Assembly (NCBI GenBank): GCA_033065855.1 | Contig: JAVXUO010001311.1 | Span: forward strand, 1,240,001-1,304,000 | DNA from: Escallonia rubra | Lineage: Eukaryota > Streptophyta > Magnoliopsida > Escalloniales > Escalloniaceae | DNA: 64,000 bases | Direction: 5' to 3' | Shown here: piece by piece, positions 11,625-25,500 of the stretch | How the letters are laid out: every line of letters begins with the position of its first letter | Position numbering within the stretch: the stretch's first letter is position 1 | Program-made: the position numbers and the translations under genes | Notes under the pieces: model-generated | Told to the model about the DNA's origin: nothing | What the model saw: the letters and a program-made list of their open reading frames with translations, nothing else | Databases searched by the model: none

Positions 11625-12859
11625 TAGGGGTGGCAAGGTGGGTGGGTGGGTTGGGTTTGGATGCAAGTTAAATGGATTGGGCATAAATGGGTAACCGACC
11701 CATTTGACCCATTTATTAATGGGGTAATTGGTTTATCTCATTAAATGGGTTGATTTCATCCATTAATCTCAAAGTGACCCATTAATTTTTCACCACGTCC
11801 ATTAAAGCCGATCACCGGAGCACCACCTGCCCTCAGGCTACTGTTCCCTGTTTGAAGCCCTAAGATCTGTAAATTTCTTGCTATTGCTCTTCTGGTTATA
11901 TTCCGGGAAGGCGGCACATCGCATTATTGCCCCTGCTCCAGCACCAAAGTCAGGCAATGGGTCTCCCCCGGCGAGTTTTGCGGCGCCTTCAGTCCCTCCA
12001 TTCGCTATTCCGGCAAGCCTCACGCATCCCCTTCGAAGTCTCCGGCTGCTATGCTGTCTGCAACAACCATTTCGTCAGTTTAACCGGCAGTGCCAGTTTT
12101 TCTATCCGCCAGCCCATCTGCTTCGTCGGCCCAGTCTCTTGCGGCTACCTCCCCTCAGCTGTTACTCTGGCGGCCACTTCAGTTCTATCTCCGGTGACTC
12201 CTTCTCCGTCTGCTAAAATGCAGGTGAGCACCCCGGCGTTGTCTCCGGCAGAGGTTCCTGCTGCTATTGTTGCAACTCCGGCGGTAAAGTGACCCATTAA
12301 TTTTTTCTATTACCAAGGACACAATTCAATCTTCCGTTCATCCACCGATTCCACGATGGTTGTGCGGTGTTGGGTTTTGGTTGGGGGTGTTGTTGCGATG
12401 ATGTGGTGTTTGCTAGTAGGTGTGTGGGTGGTGCTGTGATTTTTATTGAAGTGTTTATGGGTTCTTCAGTGATGGTTGTTGGTTTCTGGGTGGTGGTGCG
12501 GTGGTTAGGGAGGTGGTTATTTGGTGGTCAACGGTCGTACAGGGTGGTGGTCGACAGTTGTTGGCCGGTGCTTGACAGTGGCTGTCTCTGTACGGTGGTT
12601 CAACGGGTTTTGTGGCATTAGTTGGGTTTTTAGAAACTTTTTAAATACCAAAAACAAATATAGGCAGTCATTTACATCTCAATTATTAACTCATATTATG
12701 CATATGGTTAAATGGGCACTCATTTATAACCCACTTAAATTCACGGGCTATTGGGTTTTAAAATGAGTGACCCATTTAAGACCCAATTATTAAATGGGTG
12801 AGTTTTAAGTGGGTGGATTTGGGTGGGTAAATGGGTTTGGGTCTTAATTGCCACCTCTA
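11625..12859. mobile_element. Non-autonomous hAT-type element (1235 bp)
   Basis: The ends are TAGGGGTGGCAA (11625) and TTGCCACCTCTA (to 12859), inverted copies with one difference. They are followed inward by matching subterminal runs of AAATGGGT / ACCCATTT words. Flanks are CTGGCTTG (11617-11624) and CTGGCTCG (12860-12867), an 8-base duplication with one mismatch, typical of hAT transposition. No transposase is present. The inside contains a GC-rich block (11791-12290, listed separately) and a G/T-rich block (12360-12620). Confidence 0.85.
11791..12286. other. GC-rich insertion inside the hAT element, flanked by a 20-base direct repeat
   Basis: AAAGTGACCCATTAATTTTT occurs at 11771-11790 and again at about 12287-12306, so about 500 bases of GC-rich sequence appear inserted between two copies of one target-like sequence. 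The insert has a C-rich, proline/serine-coding look on the plus strand but is interrupted in every frame. It lacks a poly(A) tail and clear inverted ends. It may be a retroposed or captured fragment, or one unit of a local duplication. The source was not recognised. Confidence 0.5.
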
Positions 12860-12950
12860 CTGGCTCGTGATTTTCTCCAGTAAAACTTATTTGCTTATCA
12901 ATGTAAATAAACATTTTGCTTTAGTCAGGGAACTGGCAAACCCTGATGAT

Positions 12951-12952
<2 letters not shown>

Positions 12953-12984
<32 letters not shown>
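12953..12984. repeat. (TC)16 microsatellite
   Basis: Uninterrupted TC dinucleotide run. A C10-12/T10 homopolymer pair follows at about 13191-13212. Confidence 0.95.
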
Positions 12985-12987
<3 letters not shown>

Positions 12988-13503
12988 CATATTATGCTGG
13001 TTAGATAAATTTCAGAACTTGTTGGATTATTGGGAAAGTAGTTTTTCCAGAATTGAACCTTTATGTTTATGGTGGGAAGCTTGTGCACTTTTTCTCGTTG
13101 TGTTAGATAGATGAACTTCAGAACCTGTTGTGTTATCGGGAAATTCGATTTTCCAGAAATGAGACCTTTTAGTTTAGGGTTGAAACGATGCCCCCCCCCC
13201 CCCTTTTTTTTTTCTTCTCCGTTAACATATAAGCCTTTTTCAGTTGGCGCAGGCTAGGTTGAATTCCTCTATTGTGTCACACCATTTTCTATTTGAAGTG
13301 TATGTTTACTACATTTGTTTTCCGTTTCTAAACAAAGTCATTATACTACCTTCTGAAATACTGTTAAATGAGCTGGTGGTTTTCTTTGTTCTTTGAAGGT
13401 TCTCAAATTCTGCATCTACTGTTCATACTTAACTACATTATGGGCTTCCACACCTCAGCTTTTCTTCTATGTTTCTTGGTTGTGGTGCTCAGTAGATTGT
13501 GTC

Positions 13504-14029
13504 ATGGAGTGTGTTCGTATGTATGTTCCAACTGTGCCCGTGCCCCGAAGGGTTCAGGTCCCAGCTCATCGACATGCTCCTCTTGTGAAAGCATGGATGG
13601 AAATTTCCACTCCAATAGACAAGCAGATGAAAGTGGACGTCCGGATGAATACCGAGGCCCGCGTCGTCGAGTTGATGGCCAGAGCAGACAGATGTTAGTA
13701 ATCTCCAGAAGAGTGCTGATTTTGTTCAAGCCTTCGTACATGACTTTGATTTGAGAGATGCCGCTCGCCTCCTGTCTACGGGCAATCTCTGCATGTTGTT
13801 GTTTGTTATCCATGTCAAACCCCCCGATCACTTATTTCATGCAATGGAAAGGCTGGCCGATGAAGGAGGTGAAACAAAGTCTGCAATCGAGAAATCTACA
13901 AAGACTAAGATTGTGATTGCGGGAAATCTGATTCACATATTAGGATCATATGCCAACATCATGATTGCACAAGAGTGCTTCTCTAGTCTTCTCATGGGGT
14001 CCTCTGCGGCAAACGACGTGCGGTTTTGA
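13504..14029 (+). pseudogene. PNO1/DIM2-like KH-domain protein, broken copy
   Basis: The first part (to about 13690) reads VPRRVQVPAHRHAPLVKAWM, then DKQMKVDVRMNTEARVVEL, very close to the conserved block of PNO1 (RNA-binding 40S ribosome-assembly factor). At about 13690 the frame shifts: the expected short linker is about five bases too short, giving TGTTAG. Homology continues in another frame with SNLQKSADFV and later KSAIEKSTKTKIVIAG and IHILGSYANIMIAQE. The KH glycine loop is altered to DEGGETK, and the copy ends early at GSSAANDVRF, lacking the usual C-terminus. No intron interrupts the visible homology, so it may be a retrocopy or a decayed duplicate. It cannot make a working protein. 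Confidence 0.82.
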
Positions 14030-14900
14030 TCCATAATTTGGGAGGTGGTCTTGCTCCCGTAAAACTTTTTCGCGGGTAGTGAATATATGTACCCGTATCC
14101 TGAATTTTTGACCCGGTACGAATAGAACCATGGGTACGGGCAAATTTTTGCCAGGTCTACGTAAAAGGCTTGGCTCGGGAGATGTCAATTTTGCTTCAAG
14201 AATGCATGTGTTGAGCAGTTTTGCAAATTCAGTTTCCTAATGCTAGATGGATTTAGTTCAGTTTGAAATTTCTCGTTGCTCACCATATTTAGATGGATTG
14301 GATCATCGAGTTCTATAATAAAAGATGGTGAATGATGTTTTGATGGTAGAATTTATGGATTATTACCTGACTATGTCAATCACCACAGTGCCTCACTTGA
14401 GCTTTCTAATTTTGATTCTCGGTCTAACTGTTAACAGTAACCATTTCGGGACCAATAGTGCCTATGTCCAGATTGCTGAGCTCATGTGATGTGATGGTAC
14501 TACATGTCTTAGAAGCTCTTTTGGTTGATTCTAGGAGGGTCAAATTTCATTAAATGCAAATTAACAGGGTATGGAAGTTTTTGGGGGAAGAAAATAGACC
14601 AAATTGAATATGCTTCAAAATGCTCAAATCTAATTAGAACCTAAATCTTCATCTTCCTAGATTTTGACTTAATCTGTTTTGGAGATTTAAGTTTGACTAA
14701 AAGAATTATCGAAGTGTCCGTAATCCATTAATCGATCATTTTGTAACGCTCAACCTACTTTTAGGCTTTCGCGCTTATAACCCAAACACACATTTCACCT
14801 TTTAACTGAGTCTGATTTAATAAAAACCTACTTTTGGAAATTTATTTCAAACCACCTCTTATATGTCAAAAGAAAGTGTGTTTTTAAACTCCAATTGTTA
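14030..14900. other. Non-coding stretch with a solitary hAT-like end
   Basis: At 14086-14165 a segment containing GGGTACGGGCAAATTTTTGC and then CAGGTCTA matches the right end of the element at 14909-15691, suggesting a related, decayed copy. The rest is AT-rich, without a gene. Confidence 0.4.
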
Positions 14901-14908
14901 GTACGCAT

Positions 14909-15691
14909 CAGACTTGACAAAAGGGTCGACTTGTCGGGTAAAAATTTTCGGATAGCCTTCTCCTAACCCATACCCTACCTGGGCAGATCAAGCATACCCG
15001 AGGGTAAATGGGTTAAATTCCAATTTTTTGTTCTTTTATTCTTGTAATAAATAGTATTTAATTTGCTCATTTTGATAGTTAGGCATAATTTCTTCGTTTT
15101 CATTCTTTTACTAGTACATTTCTCTCTAGTTGCTAAACGTATTTTAAATTTAACAAAAACTATAATCATGACAAATACTCAAAGCGACAGCATAGAAGGA
15201 AGAGGGCGGCAGGAGTAGAGAAGGAAGGGGGCAACACGCAAACTTGAAGAGTGATGGCCATCTGTGACTGAGGGATAAAGGGAGGGGGGCAACGGCAGAG
15301 AAGGAAGGGGGCGGTGGTGGACTTGAAGATTGACAATGATTTGTGACTGAGGGATAGAAAGAGGGGCGGTAGCAGAGAAGGCAAAGAAGGGAAGGACGAG
15401 AAACGTTAAACCTAGAAGTCTAAAACAACTACATGGCTAAGTGAAGTGGGTGTGGGTGGGGCGGTGGGCTAACCTAAAATCAAAACATATATACGTACCC
15501 GCGCGCACACACTACAAATACCAGTTACCTCGTATGTCATATCCGAATCAGACCAAATCGAAATTTACGAGTAGGCTCGGGTACCGATAAAAAATAAATG
15601 GCTCTCTTTTTTTTTTTTTTTCCCAATACTAGGGTTCTTTAAGTGGGTCAAGTTGGATCGACCCACGGGTACGGGCTTTTTGCCGGGTCTA
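14909..15691. mobile_element. Degenerate hAT-type non-autonomous element
   Basis: The left end CAGACTTGACAAAAGGGTCG and the reverse complement of the right end (TAGACCCGGCAAAAAGCCCG) are similar. Flanks GTACGCAT (14901-14908) and GTACACAC (15692-15699) agree at 6 of 8 bases, compatible with an old 8-base duplication. The interior carries GA-rich tandem repeats. No transposase is present. Boundaries are less certain than for the other hAT elements here. Confidence 0.55.
15217..15390. repeat. Imperfect tandem repeat of about 78 bp
   Basis: Two and a fraction copies of a GA-rich unit starting AGAGAAGGAAGGGGGC and containing TGTGACTGAGGGATA. It lies inside the degenerate hAT element. Confidence 0.7.
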
Positions 15692-15699
15692 GTACACAC

Positions 15700-17240
15700 C
15701 AAGATATGTGGCACAAATATTATTACTTTGTTGCTAAATTACATTAGCCCAAATTGCGGTGTAATAAATTATCCCCACTCCCTACCCATTTTATTATGCC
15801 AGATAAACACTCGATAATATCCGCTACTGAACTAGGATAAGGATCCTCTCATTTACAGCAATTTTGTCGTGACAGTTTCAGACTTTCAGTAATAAAAGAT
15901 TGTCACAAAGTTTGTTGTTTCGTAATCTATAGAGGCAAACTTTTGTCACTACATATGGTTGGCGATATCTTTAATTGCAGCAAAGCATCTTTCCATTGTA
16001 CTAAGCCTTGAAAGGCCTTGTGTTTATCTTTTACCAAAACCCAGCCCAATTAACAGAGCCGATCCATCTAAATCTACAAACAGTGCTGCACCCACAAATT
16101 GATGGAGCCAGCCCAAGTCCACTTGGTTGATTAAGCATACTGACACCAAATGAGCAGCCAAACAGGCCCTTGGTCAGACCAGCAATCACCACAAACCAAA
16201 ATCAAGAGAAGGCAAGCATGTTCAATCACAGGAAAGAACCCATCACACGAAAGAATGAACTTGGTTGTTCTGTAGTGTAGTTGTGGAACTTTGATGGAGC
16301 GTCTAAGATCACGCATTTAGAATTTCATTTGTCGTTAACGATGACATTAGTGACATGATATTAGATGTTTTGGCGACTAATGAAATGTAGACAAGCATTA
16401 GAGAGTGATAAAGTAGACATACCCAATAATCAATAACTAATGAAAAGTGCGTTATCTCTCCAATAACCAAAAGATTGACCAGTTCTTTTTCTTCTTATAA
16501 CACGGAAAATGTAGATAAATAGGGTGGAGATTAACAATGGCCTTAAGGCCTACCGACATAACAAAAGGAATGTATAACACAAAGGGAGGTAACTGCGATG
16601 GGGAGTTTGCAGTCCCTAATACTTACTACAAAAGGAAATACATCTCTGATAATCTAGGTGTCTCGAGGGTGAGAGAGCTAGTAAGTCAGCAGCGGGGTGT
16701 GGTGACAAGAAGTCAACTCTGATATACCGGGGTTTTGGCTGTACACCCTAAATTTGCTAAGTTACATGCCTTCCGTCTCTTACAGGATGAAAAGCAGCTA
16801 CGCAAGAGTTGGGCATTACCGTTTTTGTACAATGTACACACCAAACTGCGGCTACTGAAGATGTCTGTTTGAATGGATTAATTTTCATATTTACTGAACC
16901 GAAACTGGGAACAATATGAGGGTGCCCTTAGTTCAGTTTATGTGCAGACATGCAAAACTCTAGATGGTTCTTATCATTCCGAAGAAGCATCAAGTGTACT
17001 GACCAAGTAAATCAATAAACACAAGAAACATAAAAAATTTGGGATAGAGAAGGCAGAAGCAATCTACATTAAATTCCATTAGAAGCAATGCCAATAGCAA
17101 ATCTTATGCATGCTACTAATCGTATCATTCTTTTATGTACAGTATTAGCATCAAGAAAGATCACGATTCAAGCTTAACACAAAATAATAGATACTTATTC
17201 CAAAACAGAGCAAATCATAGATACTTGATCCAGATTCACC
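15700..17240. other. Intergenic region and 3' flank of TIMELESS
   Basis: No supported coding region. The last few hundred bases before 17241 probably hold the 3' untranslated region of the minus-strand TIMELESS gene. No poly(A) signal could be assigned with confidence. Confidence 0.5.
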
Positions 17241-20200
17241 TCATTCATCATCCTCAAGATCAACTACCATCCTCAACTTTCGTCTAATCACGACAGCTTT
17301 CTCAGATGAAACAGGAGTCTCATCATCACCAAAATCTGGAAAATCATCGGCCAACTCATCTTCCAGTTGCTGACATTGCAAATGACCAGCCTTGTCGACA
17401 AATGCAAGGCCTATGTTTTGTCCGCTGCTGCCGCCAGTTGCTTCAGCCTCATCATGGTTGGCAGCAGCATCTTCACTTTCTGCCACACCCATCTCAGTGG
17501 ATTGTTCATTTCTGATCCTGCAAGAAAATATCCTGATTATCGAATCATTTCCAAATTATGCATACAGGAGCAGAGACAAAGCTGAACATGCAAAATGTTT
17601 GGCAAATATTCAAGTCATTATTAGGTAGAGCCCTACGCCCATACCAAAAAAAATCAACCTTCAAGGGACCACCTTCATTACAACAGACCACATAGTTACT
17701 AAAGGCATAGGCGCACACAAGGCACAAAGGTCTCCTGGAGCCTAGGTGCGAGGTGCAGGCGCGCCTAATTGAAGCAAGGCTCATAGTACATAAATATACA
17801 AATTAATCCCTATAGCATTGAGACCAACAATATAAAGCGTCAAAGTCGTAAAACATGGCATCTTATAGTTAAGCAACTCACTTTTCCAGATTCAGTCAGT
17901 CAGTGATTCGCTTGTCCAAAACGTAATATCAATTCTTCTCCATGTTACCCAAATTTCACAATTCATAAATTGGGTTGATGCACATAAGTCTTCTTCTGCA
18001 AACACTTAGGTCTTTACTTCTTTCCTTATGACATACATCATTTTTTATCCAAATCTTATGTGATTAATCGGTTAGGGCTACTTATCTTTGGAGTCCACCT
18101 ATAAAAACTCATTGAAACCAGGTGTTTTGAATAAAAAGATGAAGCGCACCTAGAGAGATCTTAGTGCCCCGTGCCTAGGCACACAAGGCGCGCACCTTTG
18201 TGAAAGGGCTGTGCCTAGGGCTACGCGAGGCGCTAACCTTGTGCCTAGGCGCGCCTTTAATTACTATGCAACGGACATTAGGTCTAAGGAACCATAGAAC
18301 ATGCTATTGAATTGAGAGGTTGAATTTTCACAGTAAGAAATAGAGGACATTATAAATCTACTAAAGCATTCATGAAGTAAAAATGATAAATACTTACCCC
18401 AAAACAGAGCTTAGTAGCAAATCATCAGAATCAGAATCATCTGCTGACAATTTTCCACCAGTCTCCTGATTAGCCCTTTTCACACTTCTACCTAATTTCT
18501 GCTTGCTTTTGCGCCTAAAGGAAAAAGATTAAATTATATAGCATGGTAATAAGGGAATAAGCATGACTCTTACCTAATATCTTAATTTCAAAACCGAAAA
18601 CCATACATAATCAGACGTATACACAAAAACAAGAGGGCCAGATACTACTTGACATGAATGCCTACTTTAAGTGGGGCACCGTTTTTTACAATCCTTGACA
18701 ATCGTATTGCAACTATTTTGCATATTCGATAATACGTGAATAGGTTACACTGTAAATTCATTTGCCCAAACAGTTAACATGAAAGCGTTAGTTTCTGAAA
18801 TTCATGAATAGCAAAAAGCAATAGAATAGTAACCCTGGAATAGTTGCGGTGCTGGTCCTTTTACAAAAGGAAGAGAAGGAAGACTGTTCTTTGGATTCGA
18901 CCCCCTTGTGCATTTTCTGGTGTCTGGCGGGAGATAATTAATGGAGCTTTCAAAGGAAAGGAGTCACCATTGTCGGAGGTTAAAGTTAGTGTTCTGAACA
19001 CCAAATTTTGTGGTCTGAGTATTAAGGGTATAGGTTCTACTGATATCCTTTCGGACAGTTTTAGTAGTTGTACAGGACCACAGGTAGCTGCCAATTTTTC
19101 CTGTGTACTTCGGTTCGGCCCCTTGGAGGCTCTGAATATAATTTTACTTTGAAAAAAAAAAGATAGTAACATTGTGCCTCAGTCGAATGATTTTTTCCCC
19201 CAACATGTCGAAAGTTATGGTAGCATTATGCAGCATCATAATTTTCCTTCTGTCTTCTCAATCAATTATCAACGATGTATAATGAATCGTATGAGTCACT
19301 TTATATCCAAATTTAAACCGAGTGTTTATATTCCTTCAAAGTGTACAGATTTTAACTAATTCGAAGTTTTCCAAAGGCCAGTTAAAGAATTTATATCAGG
19401 CTGTTACGATTCAAGCTTGCAGACTGATGCTGGGCAGCGAAGAGAAAGACACCAATATAGCTGCTATAGAACACTTATGTTGTGATAAGAGCTAATGAGA
19501 TTCTTTGATATTAAGAATGCAGAGGGATGTAAAAAGTATGGCAATTCAAGAGGACTTTTGCCTGCAACTTTGTAGCCTAAATAAACTAGACCTCCCAAAA
19601 GTGTAAATTTGCCCATGTTGAGGATGGGTTTTATTCGAATCAGAACACATCAAGGAGATCTTTAAGGTCAGTCCAAAGTGTTTGGGAAAATCAATTGTAT
19701 CCCAGCTGCTTGCCCATATATTTGGATAAAAACATATAATCGGGACCTAAACTTTTGGAACAACTGCAAGATACAGCATCATGCGCAGAATAAGCTGATG
19801 TTACCTTCTACTAAGTGAGAGTAATGTCTCATTGTCAGAGTTGTTTGCATCTTCTGGAGAGAACTCATTAAGATCCTCATCCTCGAATTTCAAGTTGGAA
19901 TTGGATCTCTTCTGCTGAGGAACTCGTAACCCCAGTTGCCTGAGTTTACGCGAAACCTGTGCAGCTGTGAATTTCCCATCAGCATCTAGAGCATTTGCAA
20001 TCATGTAGCTGCACCTTTTCTGATCTTTGAACCTTAAGAGCAAAAAAGGAAAGAAAAGTCACGGTTTCAAATCTTAACGTGCACACATTGCTCAAAACTG
20101 GCACTTCTTTTGCTACTAAGGACATAGATTCAGATAGATGCAAGAAAGCATCAATTAAGACTGTATTAGGCATCAAATGCGACACTCACTGCTGATATAA

Positions 20201-22483
20201 AGCTTTAATCGTTAGCTCCTGATCCTCGCTAAAGGCACGTACTTTTTTTCTAGTATGCCTGGAAAATGAAAAGGATTAGCGATTTTCTCTAATTGGGAAA
20301 TGCTATATCCAAAAAACATATCACATCCCTAAATAAGTAGCTGAACTGATTTTCTTCTTTTGAGTGTTCAAATTGCAGTTTAAAATCTTACAAAATTGGC
20401 ACCCAAAGCCATGGTGCCACCAGAACCGTTCAAGCAAATACTAATGTGAAACTTGTACTTACGTAGGTCGTCTCACTGAAGAATTGTCCTCCAATTCACT
20501 GCCCGATGCCACTGCTTCCTCCCTGAGTTGATTAGAGCTGCCAGCATGAAGCTTCCTTTTCCTCGTTGGAAACTTAACTCCCAGTTTTTTAAGCTTCTTG
20601 GCAATTTGAACTGGCGACATTCTTCCCTCCAAATCAAGGGCTTCCCCAATAAGATGATTACAATTCTGATCATCTTTAAACCTAGAACGGCCAAAATTTG
20701 CCAAACAGATCAATCAATTCAGGAGTGTAGAAAAATGTCTTCTCACTGAGGCAGACAGAGTATACAGCTACTTCAAATTAGTTGGACTAAAAAAATAACC
20801 ACTTTAATACGAGAAAGAAATGGGGGTTTGAAAGAGATTATTGTGGATACTTTGCGAAAATTTATGCCAAGAGACTTACTTTTCATAAAGAAGCTTTATT
20901 TTTGCTTCCATCTCGTCATTTGGAACAAGGGGATCCGTTTTCCTGTACACAGTTTCAGACTCATCATCACCAGAATGTGTTTCACTGCAACATAAGAACA
21001 ATAAAAAAATTAGTGTGCAAATTTGAAAATTGTAACTTATATTCCTTGTTTTAGGACCTTCTGAACCACACTTTTATAAGGAGCCGCTGATTATACCTCA
21101 ATGCATAGACTGGATCATCTCAATCGTGTTACAGACTTGCAAAGAATGTGGCTATACCACTTCGCCCGACGAAGGAAAAATTGAAACTTCAAAAAGAAAA
21201 AAGAAAAGAAAGAAAGGAACTTCTAAGTGTGCGCTGAGAACCAAGTACTGGTCAAATATTATGAAATGAAAGTTTGAGATATTAACAATTATCAAATTTA
21301 GCTATCAGAGATTGATGAATATATCTTACTTCTGGTCATCTATCCTGTGTGATATCACAATATCGGCTTCATCATCACCAAGTGCATCAGCTATGCTTCT
21401 GCGAGTCCATCCATTTCCCTCAGCTGAACCCACTTCTCCATCTTTAGCAAGATCTCCCCATTTTCTGCATTCTTTCTTCAAACTTCCAAGCTCGTTCAAC
21501 ATAGATTCACAATTAATATAATGGCATTCTTTGCGTGTCTTCCAGAAGAGAACTTCCACAAAAAGAAGGGGATAACTCTTCATTTTCCTTAGCATTCTCC
21601 TTACCAAACTTGTCAGAAAGGCAACAATATTCTCATATTCTTTGCAAGGATTTGATTTCTGCTCTTCCAAGATCTCGTGGAATGTAGTAAGCAGTGACAA
21701 CTGCACAGTTCAATCTCAAGGACATTAACATGAGAAATAATTCCAGAAGGCAAATTTTACTTTTCAAAAAATTTTCATATAGTTTTCAAGAATTACCTGG
21801 TATAACATCGGAGAAAGTTCCAAATCATCACAGATCCTCCTAAACATGCATATAATGTAGTGATTTGTACTGGTGGAATTGCTTTTGTAAAACTTCAGCA
21901 ACCAACAAAGATTTTGGAGGATGGTGGAGTTTGCAAGAGCAGAAACCAAAGTTGCTACCTTAAAATCAACTTCATCTGTTGTAGCTAAGTGGTCATCACC
22001 AGAGGAATCATCTACTTCAAAGTTATCCTTAGCATTATCAAACTTCTGGTTTGCCATCTCAGCTTCATTTTTCTGGCCATTTTCCTTCTCCAACTCAAAT
22101 ACTTCAGGCTTGTCACCCTGCAGAAGGATTCCGACCGCTTCTTCTCCTTTCCCATCAGAAGTTGGATTTGCTGAAGTTTTATTTTCTGCCACGCTCGCAT
22201 CTACGGATTGTTCACCACTAGAGACACCAGTCTCATCCTGATTGGTAGCATAATCTCCAACTGTTTCATTGACATTATCATTCTTCTCGGCCAATGTTTT
22301 CTTCGTCTTCTTCTTCCTCGACTTTCTAGAGACCTTAAGAGCAGAAATTCTAAGATTTAGATATAAACTATTTCAACAAAGGCTTTCCCATATGAGTAAA
22401 GATAAGAGATGGAACCAATAAAGAAGAAACAAATACATCTGTATGCTGCCAGACCACCCACTTCATCTTTTGATAGGCTCACA

Positions 22484-22533
<50 letters not shown>

Positions 22534-25500
22534 GTTCTTGTGATAAGACTTGGAGAATAGTTTTACGGTGGGGCTAGTTGGCTAAATCCCCTCCTTTTTT
22601 GCTAAATCGACGCCCTTTCAAGATTAATATTGTTGCAAAGAAACAGTTTTGTGCTAAAATAACTTGAGTAACATTAACTGACTTATAAGTGCAGAGCGAG
22701 AAAAGAAAAGGTTTGGATATATCCCCATTCTCCACCCTGTTTTAGTAATGCCTGATTATGTAAATTACGGGGGCCCATCTGCGGTGTATCAGTTTAAACT
22801 GACCGGAGCAGTCACCCTCGAATAAAAAGGATGAAAGTTCAGCTTAATTGAGAACCTTCAATATTCTACTAGCACTAAAAACCATGTGAACAGAGGGGCC
22901 AAGCCATCTTATGGCCAAAGGGGCCATTGTCTTCCCTAGTTATGATTCAGAAATAATATCAAATAACAACTCTCCACTGCCACACAACCCAGACATGGAA
23001 TTACGTCAACTGTCTTTTCTTCTTCCTAAGGAGCTCGTAAGCAAGTTATATTTTGCAACTAAATTTTACACACGAGTCCTAAGTACTACATTAGAAAGTT
23101 AAGGAAAGGAAGCTCAAATCCTCATTTTTCATCTTTTTATTAGCAATTAGGGTGTAAAATTAGAAGTTTACGGTTTTGAGAAAAGCTAGTGTCATGACTT
23201 TGATGAAATAAGTTGTGACATGAATGACACAAATGGAGTACATTTGCATCTTTAGTAGCTCAGAGCGAGCTCCAACTTAGGTCTGAAGCAAGCTCCTAAA
23301 GATCTCCTACAGATCTTCAATTTTAGGTAAATTCTTTTGCTGTTACCTACGTTATCAACCTATGATCACTTACACCCCGTTCCCATCGAAGTGGCCTAAT
23401 GACCATAGTTGACCATAATATAGTTTCAACTTGTCAGTAATTATGTCCTAAAGCATTCAGTTAGGTCCATAGGCCACTGACAAAGAAAAACTAAGTTATC
23501 TCCGTGAACGATACGACAAAAAGCAACCTAGTGCACGAAGCTTCCACATTGTAGGCTCTGGGGAGGGTTAGATATATGCAGCCTCCCCCACTTATGTGGC
23601 CAGGTTGTTTCTGCATATTCCACCAGTGGCCTCAAGGCCACGATGGAGCTAATCTGCAACTTGGTTTTGAGAAGTCTTGACTATACAGTCTCGGGAAGAT
23701 AATAATCGGTACTTCAATATATAAGCATTGTGGGTCTCTCCACCCATTGCCAATTGGTTTCGAGGTAGCACGCTTTTCACAAGAGGTGAAAGTAACAGAA
23801 CATACCCGTAATGTGCCACGTGTTTGAAGGTTCTCCATGAGCCGTAAGGTTATGTGTATTGTTTCTACCAAGTCAGCAAGATCACTGGAAAAGATAATCA
23901 AGGGCAAAATAAGGAAACAACATATTTCATACAAAGTCAAATTTTGTAAGGATGTGATATTAAAGCCTCCCAGATGATTCTCCAACAAGATATAGTTTAA
24001 CTTTGTTCGTCCAATGAGCGGTTAACTTGATTACTAGAAATACAAGAACAACTGGTAGCAAAGACATCCACACATACATTGCTGCTTGATGTGGGAGCTG
24101 GAATGCATAAATATAAGTAGCATTAATTGGTAGTATTGCAAAAGAACTTGTAACAAAGACATCCCACATGCACATTTCCGCTTGAGTAAATGGGATGCAA
24201 GATAGAAACACACAAACAGGTACAGAAGTAAAAGTACTGGAAGAAGCTGCTTTAAGTACAAAGTTTTGACTTCTTATCATGTTTATTGAGAAAGCTGCCA
24301 CCTAGTAGAGTATAAATATTACTTTCTTTTCTTCTCTTTAGGGGAGGAAAGAGGACTTATGATGTGGTGACAGCCAGCATGAAGTGAAGTAATACAGCAC
24401 AAGTCCAAAGTGTCTTTATCTTCTACTTAGTTTCGACTTCCTGCCAGAATACTAGGACCAAGAAATACCTCACGTGAGTCTCACTTATCCACGATGAACA
24501 AATTTTTGCTTCAACCATGGTTGGAGCAAACTTCCTCCAACAAGATAGTGACTTCATGTTTCTGTGCAGCCACTAATTTTGCAATTGTCGCCGAATTATT
24601 CCCAGGAACGCCACTATAAACATGTAGCAACAAATACTGGCAGATTTAAAGAGGGGTTGGAGCAAAAAAAATTTCTATCACAGATCGTCGTTGCAGGATT
24701 CTGCAACTCTTGCCATGCTCCCACCCCGGAACCTAGTTCGCGAATCTTGCACTCACTCCCACTCCCACCCCAAAACTCACAATAGCGGTGATGCTGCTGC
24801 TCTGAACCGCACATCCCCTCCCGCTCCCACCAACACTCCGTGCAACTAAGTCTCATATTACTGGCAGAATTGGCAGGTTACACTGCTAATTTCTGTCTTC
24901 ATTTGCACAAAGTGGCTCCCTTCAACCAAGGTTGCACTTTCATGCTTGGCAGGACAAACTTGTACCATTCCAATAAGCAATTAGTACTACAAGAAGGCCT
25001 ATACCCAGTTTTTCATCCAATACAAGGTTCAGGTATAGATGTTGTTGCTGCTTAAAATATGTCCCGCGTACGTTGCGGAACCCGAGCCTGGACCGATGAC
25101 CTGCAAGACAGAAAACGAGTGACCGCCGGGTGGGGTTCCCGGCGGAGAACTCTCCGATGCTTAAGTCAGAGCGCAGCTACATGATAATGACTCTGAAAAA
25201 GCATGAATGTGTGTAGTTGTGTAGTCGTCCCTTTTACCTGGGGGGTAGACCCCTTTATATAATGGTAGGAAGAAGAGCCATAATAGGACTTGAATGTGAA
25301 CAAATCCAATTAGGATTGTATTAGGATTCTAGAGAATCACGTGTCTATCTCTGATGATAGAGTCTTGATAAGATAATCCCCAGTGTCCTAGTATGACTGA
25401 GAGTGCCGGTATTCCCCAATTATTGGGAGTATATATGAGATATATCATAAGCCCCCCACTTCCTTAGCCAAAATGTTTCGCTGAGGAAGTTCATACTTGG

